DNA of 64,000 bases from an uncultured Alistipes sp. (GCA_902388455.1 CABMPD010000005.1:1-64000); one strand, 5' to 3'. Positions 30,101-38,576 are shown, counted from the stretch's first letter. Notes: a model not told the origin generated them from the sequence alone. Made by a program: numbers and translations.

Positions 30101-30284
30101 TAGGCTTTTTCAACACGTAGAACGTATCGATGCTTATCCGGGACAATGTGGAAGCCCTGGAGGAAAGCCGGCTGTTGATGGAGTCCGCCGCTGGCTGCAG
30201 GGTCTGGGCCGCCGCAGAGAAAGACATTGAGACGGCCAGCAGGGCCGATAGCATAACGATGGCGGCCGGATGTATTCTTACCAT
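27141..30284 (-). CDS. Large N-acetylmuramoyl-L-alanine amidase with golvesin-like and FN3 domains
   Basis: A secreted 1047-residue modular protein. After a signal peptide (1-26) comes an amidase_3-type catalytic module split by an insert: ALWPGHG carries the first zinc His, ALALHTDAG the second, and VPTVLIELLSHQNY the catalytic Glu. The insert (about 230-390) is a golvesin C-terminal/Xly-like carbohydrate-binding domain. Next is a fibronectin type III domain (about 610-700) and a long C-terminal domain of unknown fold. Homologues are often annotated xanthan lyase, but the amidase motifs suggest peptidoglycan hydrolysis. The start overlaps the stop of the upstream barrel gene (ATGGTAA). Confidence 0.85.
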   Translation of the reverse strand: MVRIHPAAIVMLSALLAVSMSFSAAAQTLQPAADSINSRLSSRASTLSRISIDTFYVLKKPKTVKVILSDDIKDYPLRDSDLEYFSRIVGEYLPSGVQEYGIQFYVKDRPLSAYSSGYYSGRKYTTGARSGQDGKRTPWISRISVPSPEEGLYGRNIALWPGHGYYYSHTEDRWKWQRAPFFSTIEDLLPQSYVISFLAPMLENAGATVLLPRERDLQKNEIIVDNTSPYYTERNGDSRNGWQDAPGPGFAHTEDIYDSGVNPFAQGTARMVGCSLRNPSSATYIPYFPESGDYAVYVSYQTVRQSTNAVYTVRYSGGEASFSVDQRMGGGMWVYLGTFRFSQGETGQGVIVRNNAEESGGKGVITTDAVKFGGGMGNIRRGTGTSGVPRYAEAARYWMQWSGFPEEVYSLNDGNDDYRDDYMSRGEWVNDLCSRLDIPVDLALALHTDAGSVLSDSTIGTLAIYKEESEGKIHYSDGRPRITARELADIVQTSVVEDIRAFYRTDWTRRALWDRSYMEARVPDVPTVLIELLSHQNYPDMQCALDPQFKFIVSRAIYKGILRYLSYVDDKPYSVQPLPVQDFGIRIDNKRKDGALVRLSWAPRQDPGEPTAVPSSYIVYRRIADTAAAAAGNIPGFDGGTPVTGTEYTDNIQPGRIYSYRVVAVNGGGLSFPSEILSAGYIPESEEVLVVNGFSSVSAPAPFPVCDSVTAGFDFRADHGVPYLQDCSYIGEQFEYLRQKEWIHDDRPGFGASYMDYGPAPVAGNSMDYPRIHGLALMRAGLSFSSTSMSSFLNRDYEPEEYPAVDIIMGKESSDVLNGRLYSRLADYSRNGGNLLISGANIGKISAYDSDRSYAGTEMLRDALSSVKAAAGMMKVLRDSLERTADSTLLSRIDAAAVQLMEIAGNTALDLNEDIIALHRESDPDFIANRLASDIFNYGWSNGSASTSGLVRTVPGPSGMFADSTYTVSFRTRPNPDTYCVESPDAILPSDDRSFTFMRYCGSNTSAAVAYDGDYRAVSLGFPIEALTSQQQVDDLMREVIRFLLRD

Positions 30285-30925
30285 TTGTAGACGATGTTTA
30301 CTGCCGCCTTATATGGAATCCACTCAGAAGAACCGTTCCAGCCTATATACATGGAACCGTCCGACATATAATGTCCCTCATAGACACTGGTCTGGAAACC
30401 TCCGCCGACAGAGAGTTCTATACCCCAGTGCCTGGTCAGTGTGAAGGCATATCCGAGAGTAAGACCTGCCATAAAGTTGCAGCCTACCTGATACTCGTTG
30501 GAATAATTCCCCCAGTACATCGGATGTATGCCTTTGCTCAGGGTGTATGAGGAGAATCCGACATTGGGACCGACGAAGAAACCCCGGAATGACTCAACGG
30601 GATAGTAGCGGCTCTCGGCGAAGGTCGTCGCCATGACGACAGGACCGTCAATGAGTTTGCCGAATCCCTTGGGATAGAAAATGCCAATTCCTTCCAGTCC
30701 GACGGTGATGTTCCTGTGAACGCGGAATTCCACGGCCGGGTTGACAGCTCCCAGAACTACGGCAGCGTTGAGTTTCACCGCAGTCCTGACCGGTGCGCCT
30801 CCGAACAGTCTTTCCGTCGTGGCCTGGCGGATGCTGTCCCTGTCGTCGGCGTATGCCCGGACGGAGGTCAGGATCAGGGAAAATATCAGAAGGGGGACAA
30901 TCAAAGGATATTTGTACTTGCTCAT
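30278..30925 (-). CDS. DUF3575-like outer-membrane beta-barrel protein
   Basis: A 215-residue exported protein. The signal peptide covers about residues 1-26, and the rest is a predicted eight-strand barrel with aromatic strand ends, finishing NIVYKW. The segment RTAVKLNAAVVLGAVNPAVEF resembles the first hairpin of DUF3575 proteins. It is translationally coupled to both neighbours: its start overlaps the VanZ-like stop by ATGA, and its stop overlaps the amidase start. Likely part of an envelope operon. Confidence 0.82.
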   Translation of the reverse strand: MSKYKYPLIVPLLIFSLILTSVRAYADDRDSIRQATTERLFGGAPVRTAVKLNAAVVLGAVNPAVEFRVHRNITVGLEGIGIFYPKGFGKLIDGPVVMATTFAESRYYPVESFRGFFVGPNVGFSSYTLSKGIHPMYWGNYSNEYQVGCNFMAGLTLGYAFTLTRHWGIELSVGGGFQTSVYEGHYMSDGSMYIGWNGSSEWIPYKAAVNIVYKW

Positions 30926-31362
30926 ATTCTTTCTTCTTTAGGAATAAACAGCGCCTCCAGGTGTTTTACAATCTTTTCACCGGCGGCGGCAACTATAAGG
31001 GTGCCCGTCAGTATGGATACCGAATCTGCCGCAAAGTCAAGTATGTCCCCTTGACGTGAAGCGAAGAACCAGTCCTGGAACAATTCTGTCATACAGGCGA
31101 AAGCCAGGCCGGTGAGCAGAGTCAGCATTACGGCATGGCGCTGCAGGAACCTGAAACGTGTAGTGTACCTGCATGTGAGCCAGGCTATGAAGGGGTAGGG
31201 GAAAAACATAGTGAAGTGGGCATAGCGGTCAAGCCTGATGCCCAGAAAATACTGTCCCAGATCTATGCCGGTGGAGCCGAACTTATAGAAACAGAAGAAC
31301 AGCACCATACCTATATAGATGAGATACAATATCTTAATAACCAGTCTAACTCCTTTTTGCAT
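30922..31362 (-). CDS. VanZ-like family membrane protein
   Basis: A 146-residue inner-membrane protein with about four helices. VanZ-like features: LDRYAHFTMFFPYP near the second helix and TELFQDWFFASRQGDILDFAADSVS toward the end, with the Arg/Asp pair. VanZ homologues can confer glycopeptide tolerance in some organisms, but most members have unknown function. First gene of an envelope operon with the barrel and amidase genes. A -7 element lies only five bases from its ATG, so either the transcript is almost leaderless or the true start is downstream. Confidence 0.82.
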   Translation of the reverse strand: MQKGVRLVIKILYLIYIGMVLFFCFYKFGSTGIDLGQYFLGIRLDRYAHFTMFFPYPFIAWLTCRYTTRFRFLQRHAVMLTLLTGLAFACMTELFQDWFFASRQGDILDFAADSVSILTGTLIVAAAGEKIVKHLEALFIPKEERI

Positions 31363-31366
31363 AGCG

Positions 31367-31374
31367 CAAATATA
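31367..31374 (-). promoter_or_regulatory. -7 element of the VanZ-barrel-amidase operon
   Basis: TATATTTG on the minus strand directly before the VanZ-like start. A TTTG -33 box is not evident at 19 bp. The very short distance to the ATG is noteworthy. Confidence 0.5.
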
Positions 31375-31402
31375 GTGTAAAAAGCAGATGCGGAGATATT
31401 TT

Positions 31403-31433
31403 TTTGCAGAATCTTAAAAGATGCCTATTTTTG
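31403..31433 (+). promoter_or_regulatory. Consensus promoter of the SLBB exporter gene
   Basis: -33 TTTG (31403-31406), exactly 19 bp, -7 TATTTTTG (31426-31433). Predicted transcription start is near 31440, giving a leader of about 32 bases. Confidence 0.8.
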
Positions 31434-31471
31434 TGGAAATTTAATTTGCGAAATTATATTTAAATTTAAGT

Positions 31472-33814
31472 ATGAGAAATATTTACAAAGTTATTGCTGT
31501 CGCCGCCCTGGCACTGCTGCCCGTCCTTACGGTGCGTGCTCAGTCACAGGCCGAGATAGAGATGGCCAAGTCCATGGCCCGGTCATACGGCTACAGCGAG
31601 AGTGAGATCGAGGCAATGGTTAAGGGGAATACTTCCGGCTCAGGCGCCGCAGCCGGAACTGCGGCCGTCCCCCCCGCAGTCAACAGGAACGAGGAAGTGG
31701 TTACGGTTGAAGCCGGAACCCCTGCAATAGAAGAACGGACCGCCGCGCAGACAGAAGCACCGCAAATCTACGGACACAACATATTCCAGTCTCCCAGTCT
31801 CAACTTTGTTCCCAGTTACAACATACCCACACCGGCCAATTACAGGCTGGCGGCCGGGGACGAGATAGTCATCGACCTCTGGGGTGCCACCTATAATAAT
31901 TATACCTTTACCATCAGCCCGGAGGGAAGCATCACCATACCCAATGTCGGCCCGGTCTACATTGCCGGAAATACAGTTGAGAATGCCGAGGCAAGGGTAA
32001 GGGAAAAATTCTCCACGATATATTCCGGACTCTCCGGAGACCAGCCCAACACCTTCCTCCGCCTTACCATCGGCAGGATCCGCTCTTTCACGGTCAATGT
32101 GGTGGGTGACGCAGTGCGTCCCGGAACATATACCCTTCCTTCGCTTTCTACCGTATTCTCCGCCATCTATCTGGCAGGAGGACCTACAGAACTGGGATCT
32201 GTCCGCGATATCCGCGTTTACAGGAACAACAGGCTGGCGGAGACCCTCGATGTCTACGATTTCATCGTCAACGGAGATTTTTCCAAAAATATCCGTCTGG
32301 AGGACAATGACCTTATCATGATTGCGCCTTATACCGTACATGTTACTGTCAGCGGTCACGTGAAACGTCCGATGATCTATGACATGAAGAGCGGGGAGAC
32401 AGTGGCCGATGTCCTTAAATATGCAGCCGGATTCTCCGACAATGCGAACGACCGGCTGGTACGCGTGACCAGGGTCAACGGCGAGAGAACGGAGACCTTC
32501 AATGTCATGGCACAGGATTTCGGCACATTTGAGCTCAAGGACGGAGACATCGTGAACGTAATGCCCAACATCGGCCGCAACAGGAACATCGTGACCATCC
32601 GAGGTGCCGTATGGCATCCCGGCTCGTACGCGATAACTGACAGTGTCTCCAGCCTCAGACAGCTCATTGAGTTCGCAGGAGGACTGAGGGAAGAGGCCTT
32701 CATGGACAGAGGCAACATCATCCGTCTCGACGAGAAGCGCGATACCATATCGCTGTACTTCAACGTAGAGAAGGTAATGGCCGGTGCTCAGGACATACCC
32801 CTCTGCACAGAGGATACCGTCCGTATCTTCTCGACTGCGGACATGATGGTGCGGACAGAGATTGAGACCAGAGGTCACCTGAATAATCCTTCCGTCCTGC
32901 CTTTCCGTCCAGGAATGACACTCGGAGATGCTATCCTGCTCTCCGGAGGATTTGCCGTAGGTGCTTCCAAGACCAATATCGACATTGCCAGGAGAAATAT
33001 TCTCGACAACAGCCAGCGCAGCGATACCATCTCAGTTGTCTATAACTTCAATATAGTGGACGACCCCGCGGCTCTCGATTTTGAGCTCAAGGCTTTCGAT
33101 ATAATATCCGTAAGGCCGTCTCCCAGTTACAAGCCGCAGCAGGGCATAACCGTCAACGGCGAAGTTGTCTTCCCCGGTTATTATGTGATAGAAAGCAATG
33201 TAGTCCATCTCAGCGAAGTCATAGCACGTACAGGCGGATGCACACCTGATGCTTATCTCGAAGGCGCCACTGTCGAGAGACTCCTCTCCGACGAGGAATA
33301 CGACAGGGCCGTGCAGGCCGCAAGACTCGCCATGAGGGAGGAAGGCGTGGATACCTCGATGATAGAGATACCTGACAGAGATGACCGGTATAAGATAGGT
33401 ATCAACATGGTCGCTGCCCTGGACAAGCCCGGCTCGTACAACGACATCGTGCTTCAGGACGGGGACATAGTCAATATTCCCAAGCTGAACAACACCGTCA
33501 AGATATCTGGAGCCGTTCTGTATCCCAACACCGTGGTGTACGACCCCTCCATCTCCGTGAACCAGTACATAAAGATGGCCGGAGGCTATGTCAAGGGAGC
33601 CATCAAGGGCGGCAAGTATATCGTCTTCATGAACGGTACGGCTTCTACCCGCGGCAACAAGAACTTCAAGCCCATGCCCGGATGCGAGATAATCGTGCCT
33701 CAGAAGGACCTGTCGCAGCGTCAGAGGATCTCGGCTGCGGAGATTGTCTCCATCGCATCCTCTACGACATCCATCGCCACTATGGTTATCACTATGGTCA
33801 ATCTGCTCAAGTAG
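31472..33814 (+). CDS. SLBB-domain polysaccharide export protein (Wza-like)
   Basis: A 780-residue exported protein of the polysaccharide biosynthesis/export family. The signal peptide (1-24, ending VRAQ) is followed by a short Ala/Gly-rich linker, a Poly_export domain (about 130-230; YRLAAGDEIVIDLWG), and several SLBB beta-grasp repeats recognisable by segments such as VTVSGHVKRPMIYDMKSGETV, VTIRGAVWHPGSYAITD and ITVNGEVVFPGYYVI. A C-terminal hydrophobic helix (about 755-775) may cross the membrane. It has no lipobox, unlike canonical Wza. No glycosyltransferases or Wzc kinase are nearby. The DUF4954 gene begins one base after its stop. Confidence 0.92.
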   Translation: MRNIYKVIAVAALALLPVLTVRAQSQAEIEMAKSMARSYGYSESEIEAMVKGNTSGSGAAAGTAAVPPAVNRNEEVVTVEAGTPAIEERTAAQTEAPQIYGHNIFQSPSLNFVPSYNIPTPANYRLAAGDEIVIDLWGATYNNYTFTISPEGSITIPNVGPVYIAGNTVENAEARVREKFSTIYSGLSGDQPNTFLRLTIGRIRSFTVNVVGDAVRPGTYTLPSLSTVFSAIYLAGGPTELGSVRDIRVYRNNRLAETLDVYDFIVNGDFSKNIRLEDNDLIMIAPYTVHVTVSGHVKRPMIYDMKSGETVADVLKYAAGFSDNANDRLVRVTRVNGERTETFNVMAQDFGTFELKDGDIVNVMPNIGRNRNIVTIRGAVWHPGSYAITDSVSSLRQLIEFAGGLREEAFMDRGNIIRLDEKRDTISLYFNVEKVMAGAQDIPLCTEDTVRIFSTADMMVRTEIETRGHLNNPSVLPFRPGMTLGDAILLSGGFAVGASKTNIDIARRNILDNSQRSDTISVVYNFNIVDDPAALDFELKAFDIISVRPSPSYKPQQGITVNGEVVFPGYYVIESNVVHLSEVIARTGGCTPDAYLEGATVERLLSDEEYDRAVQAARLAMREEGVDTSMIEIPDRDDRYKIGINMVAALDKPGSYNDIVLQDGDIVNIPKLNNTVKISGAVLYPNTVVYDPSISVNQYIKMAGGYVKGAIKGGKYIVFMNGTASTRGNKNFKPMPGCEIIVPQKDLSQRQRISAAEIVSIASSTTSIATMVITMVNLLK

Positions 33815-33815
33815 T

Positions 33816-35798
33816 ATGACTTCGGGTTACCGCCAGCTGACCTCCGTGGAGATATCCACCCTCAGGTCCCAGGGATGCTGGGCCGAGGATTGGCAGCATG
33901 TCTATGTATCGGAGCGCTTTACTCCGGAAAGCATAGTCAGGGTCAATTTCTACGGAGTGGTCCGTCTCGGAGCATTCTCCGGCAGCATCGCTCTCCCGGG
34001 CGGCCTGTCCATACGCAGCGGTATCTATGATGCGACCCTTTTCAACGTGAATGTGGATGATGACGCGCTCATCACCCACATTCACGGCTATATAGCCAAC
34101 TACGACATAGGTCCCCGCGTCTACATCTGCGATGTGGGGAAAATATACATGGAGGGCGTTCCGTCCTTCGGTGTGGGCACCCGGGTCAATGTGCTTCCGG
34201 AGACCGGAGGGCGCGAGGTGGCCATATATGAGGAACTTTCAGCACAGACGGCCTATCTGGCGGCCATGTACAGGCACCGTCCGGAACTGACACAGAGGCT
34301 GCAGGCCATGACGGATCTCCGTGCCCGGGCAGCGGCATCGGAGCGCGGCTTCATCGGTCCCGGAGCCAGGATAGAGAATGTCGGCATCATCCGGAACGTG
34401 AGAATAGGAGAGGCCGCCGTCCTCCAGGGCTGTCTCCGTCTCTTCGACGGGACGGTAGTCAGCAGTGCCGTGGCTCCGGTGCTCATCGGCAGCGGAACGG
34501 TATGCACGGACTTCATAATACAGTCCGGTTCGGTGGTGGAGGACGGTGCGGTAGTTACCCGCTGTTTCGTGGGACAGAGTGTGACCCTGGCCAAGGGATT
34601 CTCCTGCTCTGACAGTCTGTTTTTCGCCAATTCCCACTGTGAGAACGGAGAGGCCGTATCGGTACTGGCCGGTCCATTCACAGTCTCCCATCACAAGTCC
34701 ACCCTGCTGATAGGCTCGATGTTCTCCTTCATGAACGCGGGCTCGGCCACCAATTTCAGCAACCACCTGTACAAACTGGGCCCCGTGCACCAGGGCGTTT
34801 TCGGACGCGGTGTCAAGTGCGGCTCCGGCTCCTACATGATGCTGCCCGTAAGAGTAGCCCCTTTCACCACGGTTCTCGGCCATCATACTGGCAGGATCGA
34901 TACTCCTGACATGCCCTTCTCCTATATCCTGGAGTCGGAGGGCAGCTCATATCTTGTCCCAGGAGTGAACCTGCGCAGCATAGGACTGTTCCGCGATATC
35001 CGCAAATGGCCCGCGAGGGACCGCCGCAGCCCCTCCGGACGCATAGACAATATCCGTTTCGAGGCATTTTCCCCCTATACGGCAGGAGCAATGCTGGCAG
35101 GCAGGGACCAGCTGGTCCGCATGCTCTCCGAGGAGCGTTTCTCCGGGACTCCCTCCAGCTATGGAGGCTGCACGATAGCCGGTTCGTCCCTTACTTCAGG
35201 GGTAGAGCGCTATGAGAATGCTCTCAAATACTATATCGGTCTGCAGGTGGCCCTGACACTCCGCGGCCGCCGGCTGACCTCCGACGAGGCTATAGCGGCA
35301 GCCCTTTCTCCCGTATCTCCCGTAGGTGAGGGACGCTGGGTGGACGTGGCCGGACTGCTGGCGCCGAAAGCGGAGATAGACCAGATCGTGGAGGAGATAG
35401 CCTCCGGCTTGCTCAGCACGCCGGAAGCGGTGGAATCCAGGCTCTCGGCCATCGCCTCCAATTATCAGCTCTACGAGTGGAGATGGGTCTATGCCCACAT
35501 TCAGACTGTCTTCAATGTGGACCCCAGGAAGATCAGCCGCAAGAAACTGATAGACCTGCTGCGTCAGTGGAGGGCCGCTTCCGAGTCGCTTTTCGCCGAT
35601 ATAGAGAGGGACGCTTCCAAGGAGTTCGGCGACGGGGTGATGACCGGCTTCGGCCTGGACGGGTCTGCCAGGGAGGAGATTCTGGCGGATTTCCGGAATG
35701 TCAGGGGAGAATTTGACTCTGATTCTCAGGTGGCTGCCGTACGGGAGACCAGACAGAGGGTAGCCCGGATAGCAGAGGAAGTCGTCTCAGCCCTTTAG
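33816..35798 (+). CDS. DUF4954 protein, predicted left-handed beta-helix
   Basis: A 660-residue protein of the Bacteroidota DUF4954 family. The middle third (about 170-400) has hexapeptide-like repeats consistent with a left-handed beta-helix (IENVGIIRNVRIGEAAVL, GTVCTDFIIQSGSVVEDGAV, TRCFVGQSVTLAKGFSCSD). The region around FANSHCENGEAVSVLAGPF and HHKSTLLIGSMF resembles nucleotide-sugar acyltransferase/pyrophosphorylase helices. The C-terminus is helical. No signal peptide is visible, so it is probably cytoplasmic. It begins one base after the SLBB exporter stop, suggesting a linked role, perhaps in sugar modification. The function is unproven. Its 3' end overlaps the convergent HAD gene by 12 bp. 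Confidence 0.85.
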   Translation: MTSGYRQLTSVEISTLRSQGCWAEDWQHVYVSERFTPESIVRVNFYGVVRLGAFSGSIALPGGLSIRSGIYDATLFNVNVDDDALITHIHGYIANYDIGPRVYICDVGKIYMEGVPSFGVGTRVNVLPETGGREVAIYEELSAQTAYLAAMYRHRPELTQRLQAMTDLRARAAASERGFIGPGARIENVGIIRNVRIGEAAVLQGCLRLFDGTVVSSAVAPVLIGSGTVCTDFIIQSGSVVEDGAVVTRCFVGQSVTLAKGFSCSDSLFFANSHCENGEAVSVLAGPFTVSHHKSTLLIGSMFSFMNAGSATNFSNHLYKLGPVHQGVFGRGVKCGSGSYMMLPVRVAPFTTVLGHHTGRIDTPDMPFSYILESEGSSYLVPGVNLRSIGLFRDIRKWPARDRRSPSGRIDNIRFEAFSPYTAGAMLAGRDQLVRMLSEERFSGTPSSYGGCTIAGSSLTSGVERYENALKYYIGLQVALTLRGRRLTSDEAIAAALSPVSPVGEGRWVDVAGLLAPKAEIDQIVEEIASGLLSTPEAVESRLSAIASNYQLYEWRWVYAHIQTVFNVDPRKISRKKLIDLLRQWRAASESLFADIERDASKEFGDGVMTGFGLDGSAREEILADFRNVRGEFDSDSQVAAVRETRQRVARIAEEVVSAL

Positions 35799-36611
35799 AG
35801 CCTCTATTTCCAGATCAGCCTTTATCTTGTCTATGATGGCGGTTACCACCCGGTATATACGCTTTCCTTCGGAATAGTCCGCAGGACATACGAAGTGTAC
35901 CCGCTGTTCGCTGAGCAGGCGCTCGGACTTCTCGCGCTCGTGCCCGTCAGGGTTATATACGGCTATGGAGTGGCCTCCGAACTGCTTGACCAGTTTCATA
36001 CAGGGGATGTCAGTGGCTCCGTCTCCGAAGTAGATCATGCGGGAGAAGGGGACAGGCCGCTCTTTCTCAGGCAGGTACCTGTTGACAAGGGTGTGGTCCC
36101 GGATGCTCATCACTCCCTTGTTGATCTTGAACAGGAACTGGGTCTTGGCCGTGTAGTCCACGGCCACTGCGGGCCAGACCGCCTCTCCGTCCTCGTAGAG
36201 GAAGGAGCAGGCGTAGACATTCTTGAACTCCGGATATATCTCCGTGCCCTCGATCATCTCCGTTAGGCCGGAGGAGTTGATGTAGTGCTCTATCTGGAGA
36301 CCTTTGGAGCGGCCGTACTCATTGATTTTCCCGAACCATTCCCTGACCCCAGGGTAGAGTTTCACCATAGAGCCGAAACGGCGGAAACTCTCCCTGGTCA
36401 GGTGGACTCCCGAGGCGCGGGCCTCGTCGATCATGGTCTTCATGTAGCAGAGTATTTCGCTGGCGTCATTGTCCTGCGAGAGCTGGTTGCTTCTGCTCCA
36501 GAAGAGGGCGGGATCCTTGCCGAAAGTCTGTATCAGTCCGAATTCCTGCATGTTGGCAGGGGAGAGGGTGCCGTCGAAGTCGTAGATGAGGGCTACTGTA
36601 GGTCTTGTCAT
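35787..36611 (-). CDS. HAD-superfamily hydrolase
   Basis: A 274-residue cytosolic phosphatase-like protein. Motif I is YDFDGTLSP at the N-terminus (nucleophile and acid/base Asp); the C-terminal half has IYFGDGATDIPCMKLV, motif IV. A helical cap (about 40-110) separates them. The upstream ATG at 36659 is rejected because it would add a non-homologous leader, and the family start is right before DFDGT. Substrate unknown; the length and cap recall phosphoserine- or sugar-phosphate phosphatase-like HADs. Confidence 0.85.
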   Translation of the reverse strand: MTRPTVALIYDFDGTLSPANMQEFGLIQTFGKDPALFWSRSNQLSQDNDASEILCYMKTMIDEARASGVHLTRESFRRFGSMVKLYPGVREWFGKINEYGRSKGLQIEHYINSSGLTEMIEGTEIYPEFKNVYACSFLYEDGEAVWPAVAVDYTAKTQFLFKINKGVMSIRDHTLVNRYLPEKERPVPFSRMIYFGDGATDIPCMKLVKQFGGHSIAVYNPDGHEREKSERLLSEQRVHFVCPADYSEGKRIYRVVTAIIDKIKADLEIEALKG

Positions 36612-36666
36612 AGTGTTCTGCTCGCGTATTTGCGGAGCCAAATTAGCAAAATTTTTCATTTTTCCG

Positions 36667-36674
36667 TATGTTTG
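36667..36674 (+). promoter_or_regulatory. -7 element before the DUF3108-like gene
   Basis: TATGTTTG matches TAnnTTTG, 20 bp before the start at 36694. No TTTG -33 box is seen. Confidence 0.45.
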
Positions 36675-36693
36675 TAGGATATTATTGTGCTAT

Positions 36694-37389
36694 ATGAGAT
36701 ACCTCTTTCTGTCCATCCTCCTCATCTGCTGCCCTGTATGCCTCCGGGCCCAGGCATGGTTCTGTACGGATGAGGGTACGGAGCTGGTCTACACCAGGTA
36801 TTATGCAGAGGACGGCTCGGTCAAGTGGAACCATACCATGAATATTCTTGAGACTGCTCTCGATTCTGCAGACTCTTCTCTCACAGTGACTTATTCCTCC
36901 TTTATCCGGACAGTGGACGGTAAGGGACTTGAGAATATGGAGACTCCGGCCGTGATGACGGCACTGATCAGCCGGGACGGGGACGTGACCCTCGATATTG
37001 CCGCCAGCCTGGTCTCCGTTCTCAAAGGAATACTCTGGAAAAATGCCCGGATCACCGCGGAGGGCGGCCTGACCCTGCTGCCTTCCGTCCTGACGCCCGG
37101 CGATACCCTGCAGAGTGCTTCCGGCAAGGTCAGGGCCTTAGGCATGACGATGAACGTCACCGTGACGGAGCGCCGGGTCCTCGGTACTGACACCCTGACC
37201 ACCCCGGCCGGTACATTCCCGTGCGTGATAGTTTCCGAGCACAAGGTCGAGAAGGGGATGATGCGCAACCGTATCACCACTGCCCGCACCTGGTATGCCC
37301 GCGGCGTCGGTATGGTCCGGCACGACACCTACGACAGGAACCTGAAACTGGAGACCACGGAGGTCCTGGAAAAAATAGTGAGAAAATAA
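36694..37389 (+). CDS. Secreted DUF3108-like protein
   Basis: A 231-residue exported beta-rich protein with a signal peptide (residues 1-20, ending CLRAQ). The body has repeated beta strands and the motif LTTPAGTFPCVIVSEHKVE, which resembles DUF3108/TapB-like domains with their G-T-F-x-C pattern, and the tail TWYARGVGMVRHDTYDR. This is typical of periplasmic proteins that read polyester or lipid-like stress signals, but function is unknown. Divergent from the HAD gene. The ORF is open upstream; the start with the signal peptide is chosen. Confidence 0.7.
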   Translation: MRYLFLSILLICCPVCLRAQAWFCTDEGTELVYTRYYAEDGSVKWNHTMNILETALDSADSSLTVTYSSFIRTVDGKGLENMETPAVMTALISRDGDVTLDIAASLVSVLKGILWKNARITAEGGLTLLPSVLTPGDTLQSASGKVRALGMTMNVTVTERRVLGTDTLTTPAGTFPCVIVSEHKVEKGMMRNRITTARTWYARGVGMVRHDTYDRNLKLETTEVLEKIVRK

Positions 37390-37449
37390 TACGCGGCAGA
37401 TGCAACAGACGGCCCTGCCCATACGTTAAATAAGTGGAAAAAACAAAAG

Positions 37450-37965
37450 ATGATACCTAAAGAGATTACAGCGTTCTACAACAGATACAAGACGAGGCTC
37501 TACAATACGTCGCTGCGGATAACCGGCGACAGTTTCGACGCCGAGGAGATAGTCCAGGACACTATTATCAAGTATCTGAGGACCAATACCGCTAAACTGT
37601 CCGAGGCACAGACCTCGGCCTGGCTCACAAAAGCCTGCACCAGAGCCTCGATAGACATGCTCCGCATGCGCAGGGGGCTGAAGGTGAAGCTTGAGAAATA
37701 TGCGGAGGAAGACCCGGAGGAGGACTCGTCGCAGCAGTGGGACAGTCTCCTGCAGAGTCAGAGCCCGCAGGAGATGATAGGGAGAATAAAGCGGCAGATG
37801 CTCCTGATGCCCGACGGATACAGGGCGGTGCTCTCCCTGCTGCTCTTCGAGGGGTACGATTACTCAGAGACCGCGCAGATACTGGGGGTGGAGGAAAGCA
37901 CGGTGCGGTCGCAGTATCTCAGGGGCAAGCGCAAATTAGTGGAAATGATTAAAAACGAAAAATAA
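37450..37965 (+). CDS. ECF-type RNA polymerase sigma factor
   Basis: A 171-residue sigma-70 family regulator with region 2 (FDAEEIVQDTIIKYLR, and TSAWLTKACTRASIDMLR) and a region 4 helix-turn-helix (LLFEGYDYSETAQILGVEESTVRSQYLRGKRKL). It lacks regions 1 and 3, as expected for an extracytoplasmic-function sigma. It is followed by a single-TM protein gene that could be its anti-sigma factor, and then a GIN-domain gene. The order resembles envelope-stress modules in this phylum. Confidence 0.9.
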   Translation: MIPKEITAFYNRYKTRLYNTSLRITGDSFDAEEIVQDTIIKYLRTNTAKLSEAQTSAWLTKACTRASIDMLRMRRGLKVKLEKYAEEDPEEDSSQQWDSLLQSQSPQEMIGRIKRQMLLMPDGYRAVLSLLLFEGYDYSETAQILGVEESTVRSQYLRGKRKLVEMIKNEK

Positions 37966-37972
37966 CAGGACA

Positions 37973-38554
37973 ATGGATAACTTACAGCAATACTTCAGAC
38001 AGAACAGCGGTTCCATCAAGGAATCAGACGAACTCATCCCCGAAGGAGACGAGTCCCGCTTTGAGCAGCGCTGGGAGTACTCCAGCCACAACCGCATACA
38101 CTTCCGCTCGAACCTCAAGCGCCGCAGGAAACCCTTGTGGAAGGTCATTGCCTTCCCCCTTGTGGCCTCCCTGGCCCTTATTTTCGGCGTACGGGCCCTG
38201 ATGAATCCGTACATCCGGGAAGAAGAACCCCGGGTGCAGATAGCGGAAGAGAAGTCATTTTCAGAGGAACAGGATACATTGTCTCCCGGGTACATCTATC
38301 AGCAGTACTGCCGCACGGTGGCCGATATTACCGTCGAGGTCGCAGTCCTGACGGCCTATATGCCGGAGGACTGGGCGGAGGAGGCTATGGCTGTGGTAGA
38401 CGATATCGTCCGGGAACCGGTGCCCCTGATTGACCAGCTGGAAGGAGTTGATATACAGCGGCAGAGAGAGATTCTGCAGGAGTACTCGGCAAGGCAGATA
38501 GCAGCCCTGGATCATGTGGTAGGAACCATTAGGGGGCTGAATGAGACAGAATAA
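37973..38554 (+). CDS. Single-TM protein, candidate anti-sigma factor
   Basis: A 193-residue protein with a charged N-terminus of about 55 residues, one transmembrane helix (about 58-76, WKVIAFPLVASLALIFGV) and a C-terminal extracytoplasmic domain that is helical and acidic. It starts 7 bp after the ECF sigma gene. Topology and position fit an anti-sigma factor, but no ZAS-type zinc motif is seen. Function by context only. Confidence 0.7.
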   Translation: MDNLQQYFRQNSGSIKESDELIPEGDESRFEQRWEYSSHNRIHFRSNLKRRRKPLWKVIAFPLVASLALIFGVRALMNPYIREEEPRVQIAEEKSFSEEQDTLSPGYIYQQYCRTVADITVEVAVLTAYMPEDWAEEAMAVVDDIVREPVPLIDQLEGVDIQRQREILQEYSARQIAALDHVVGTIRGLNETE

Positions 38555-38576
38555 AACATTTTAAATCAACGCAGAT

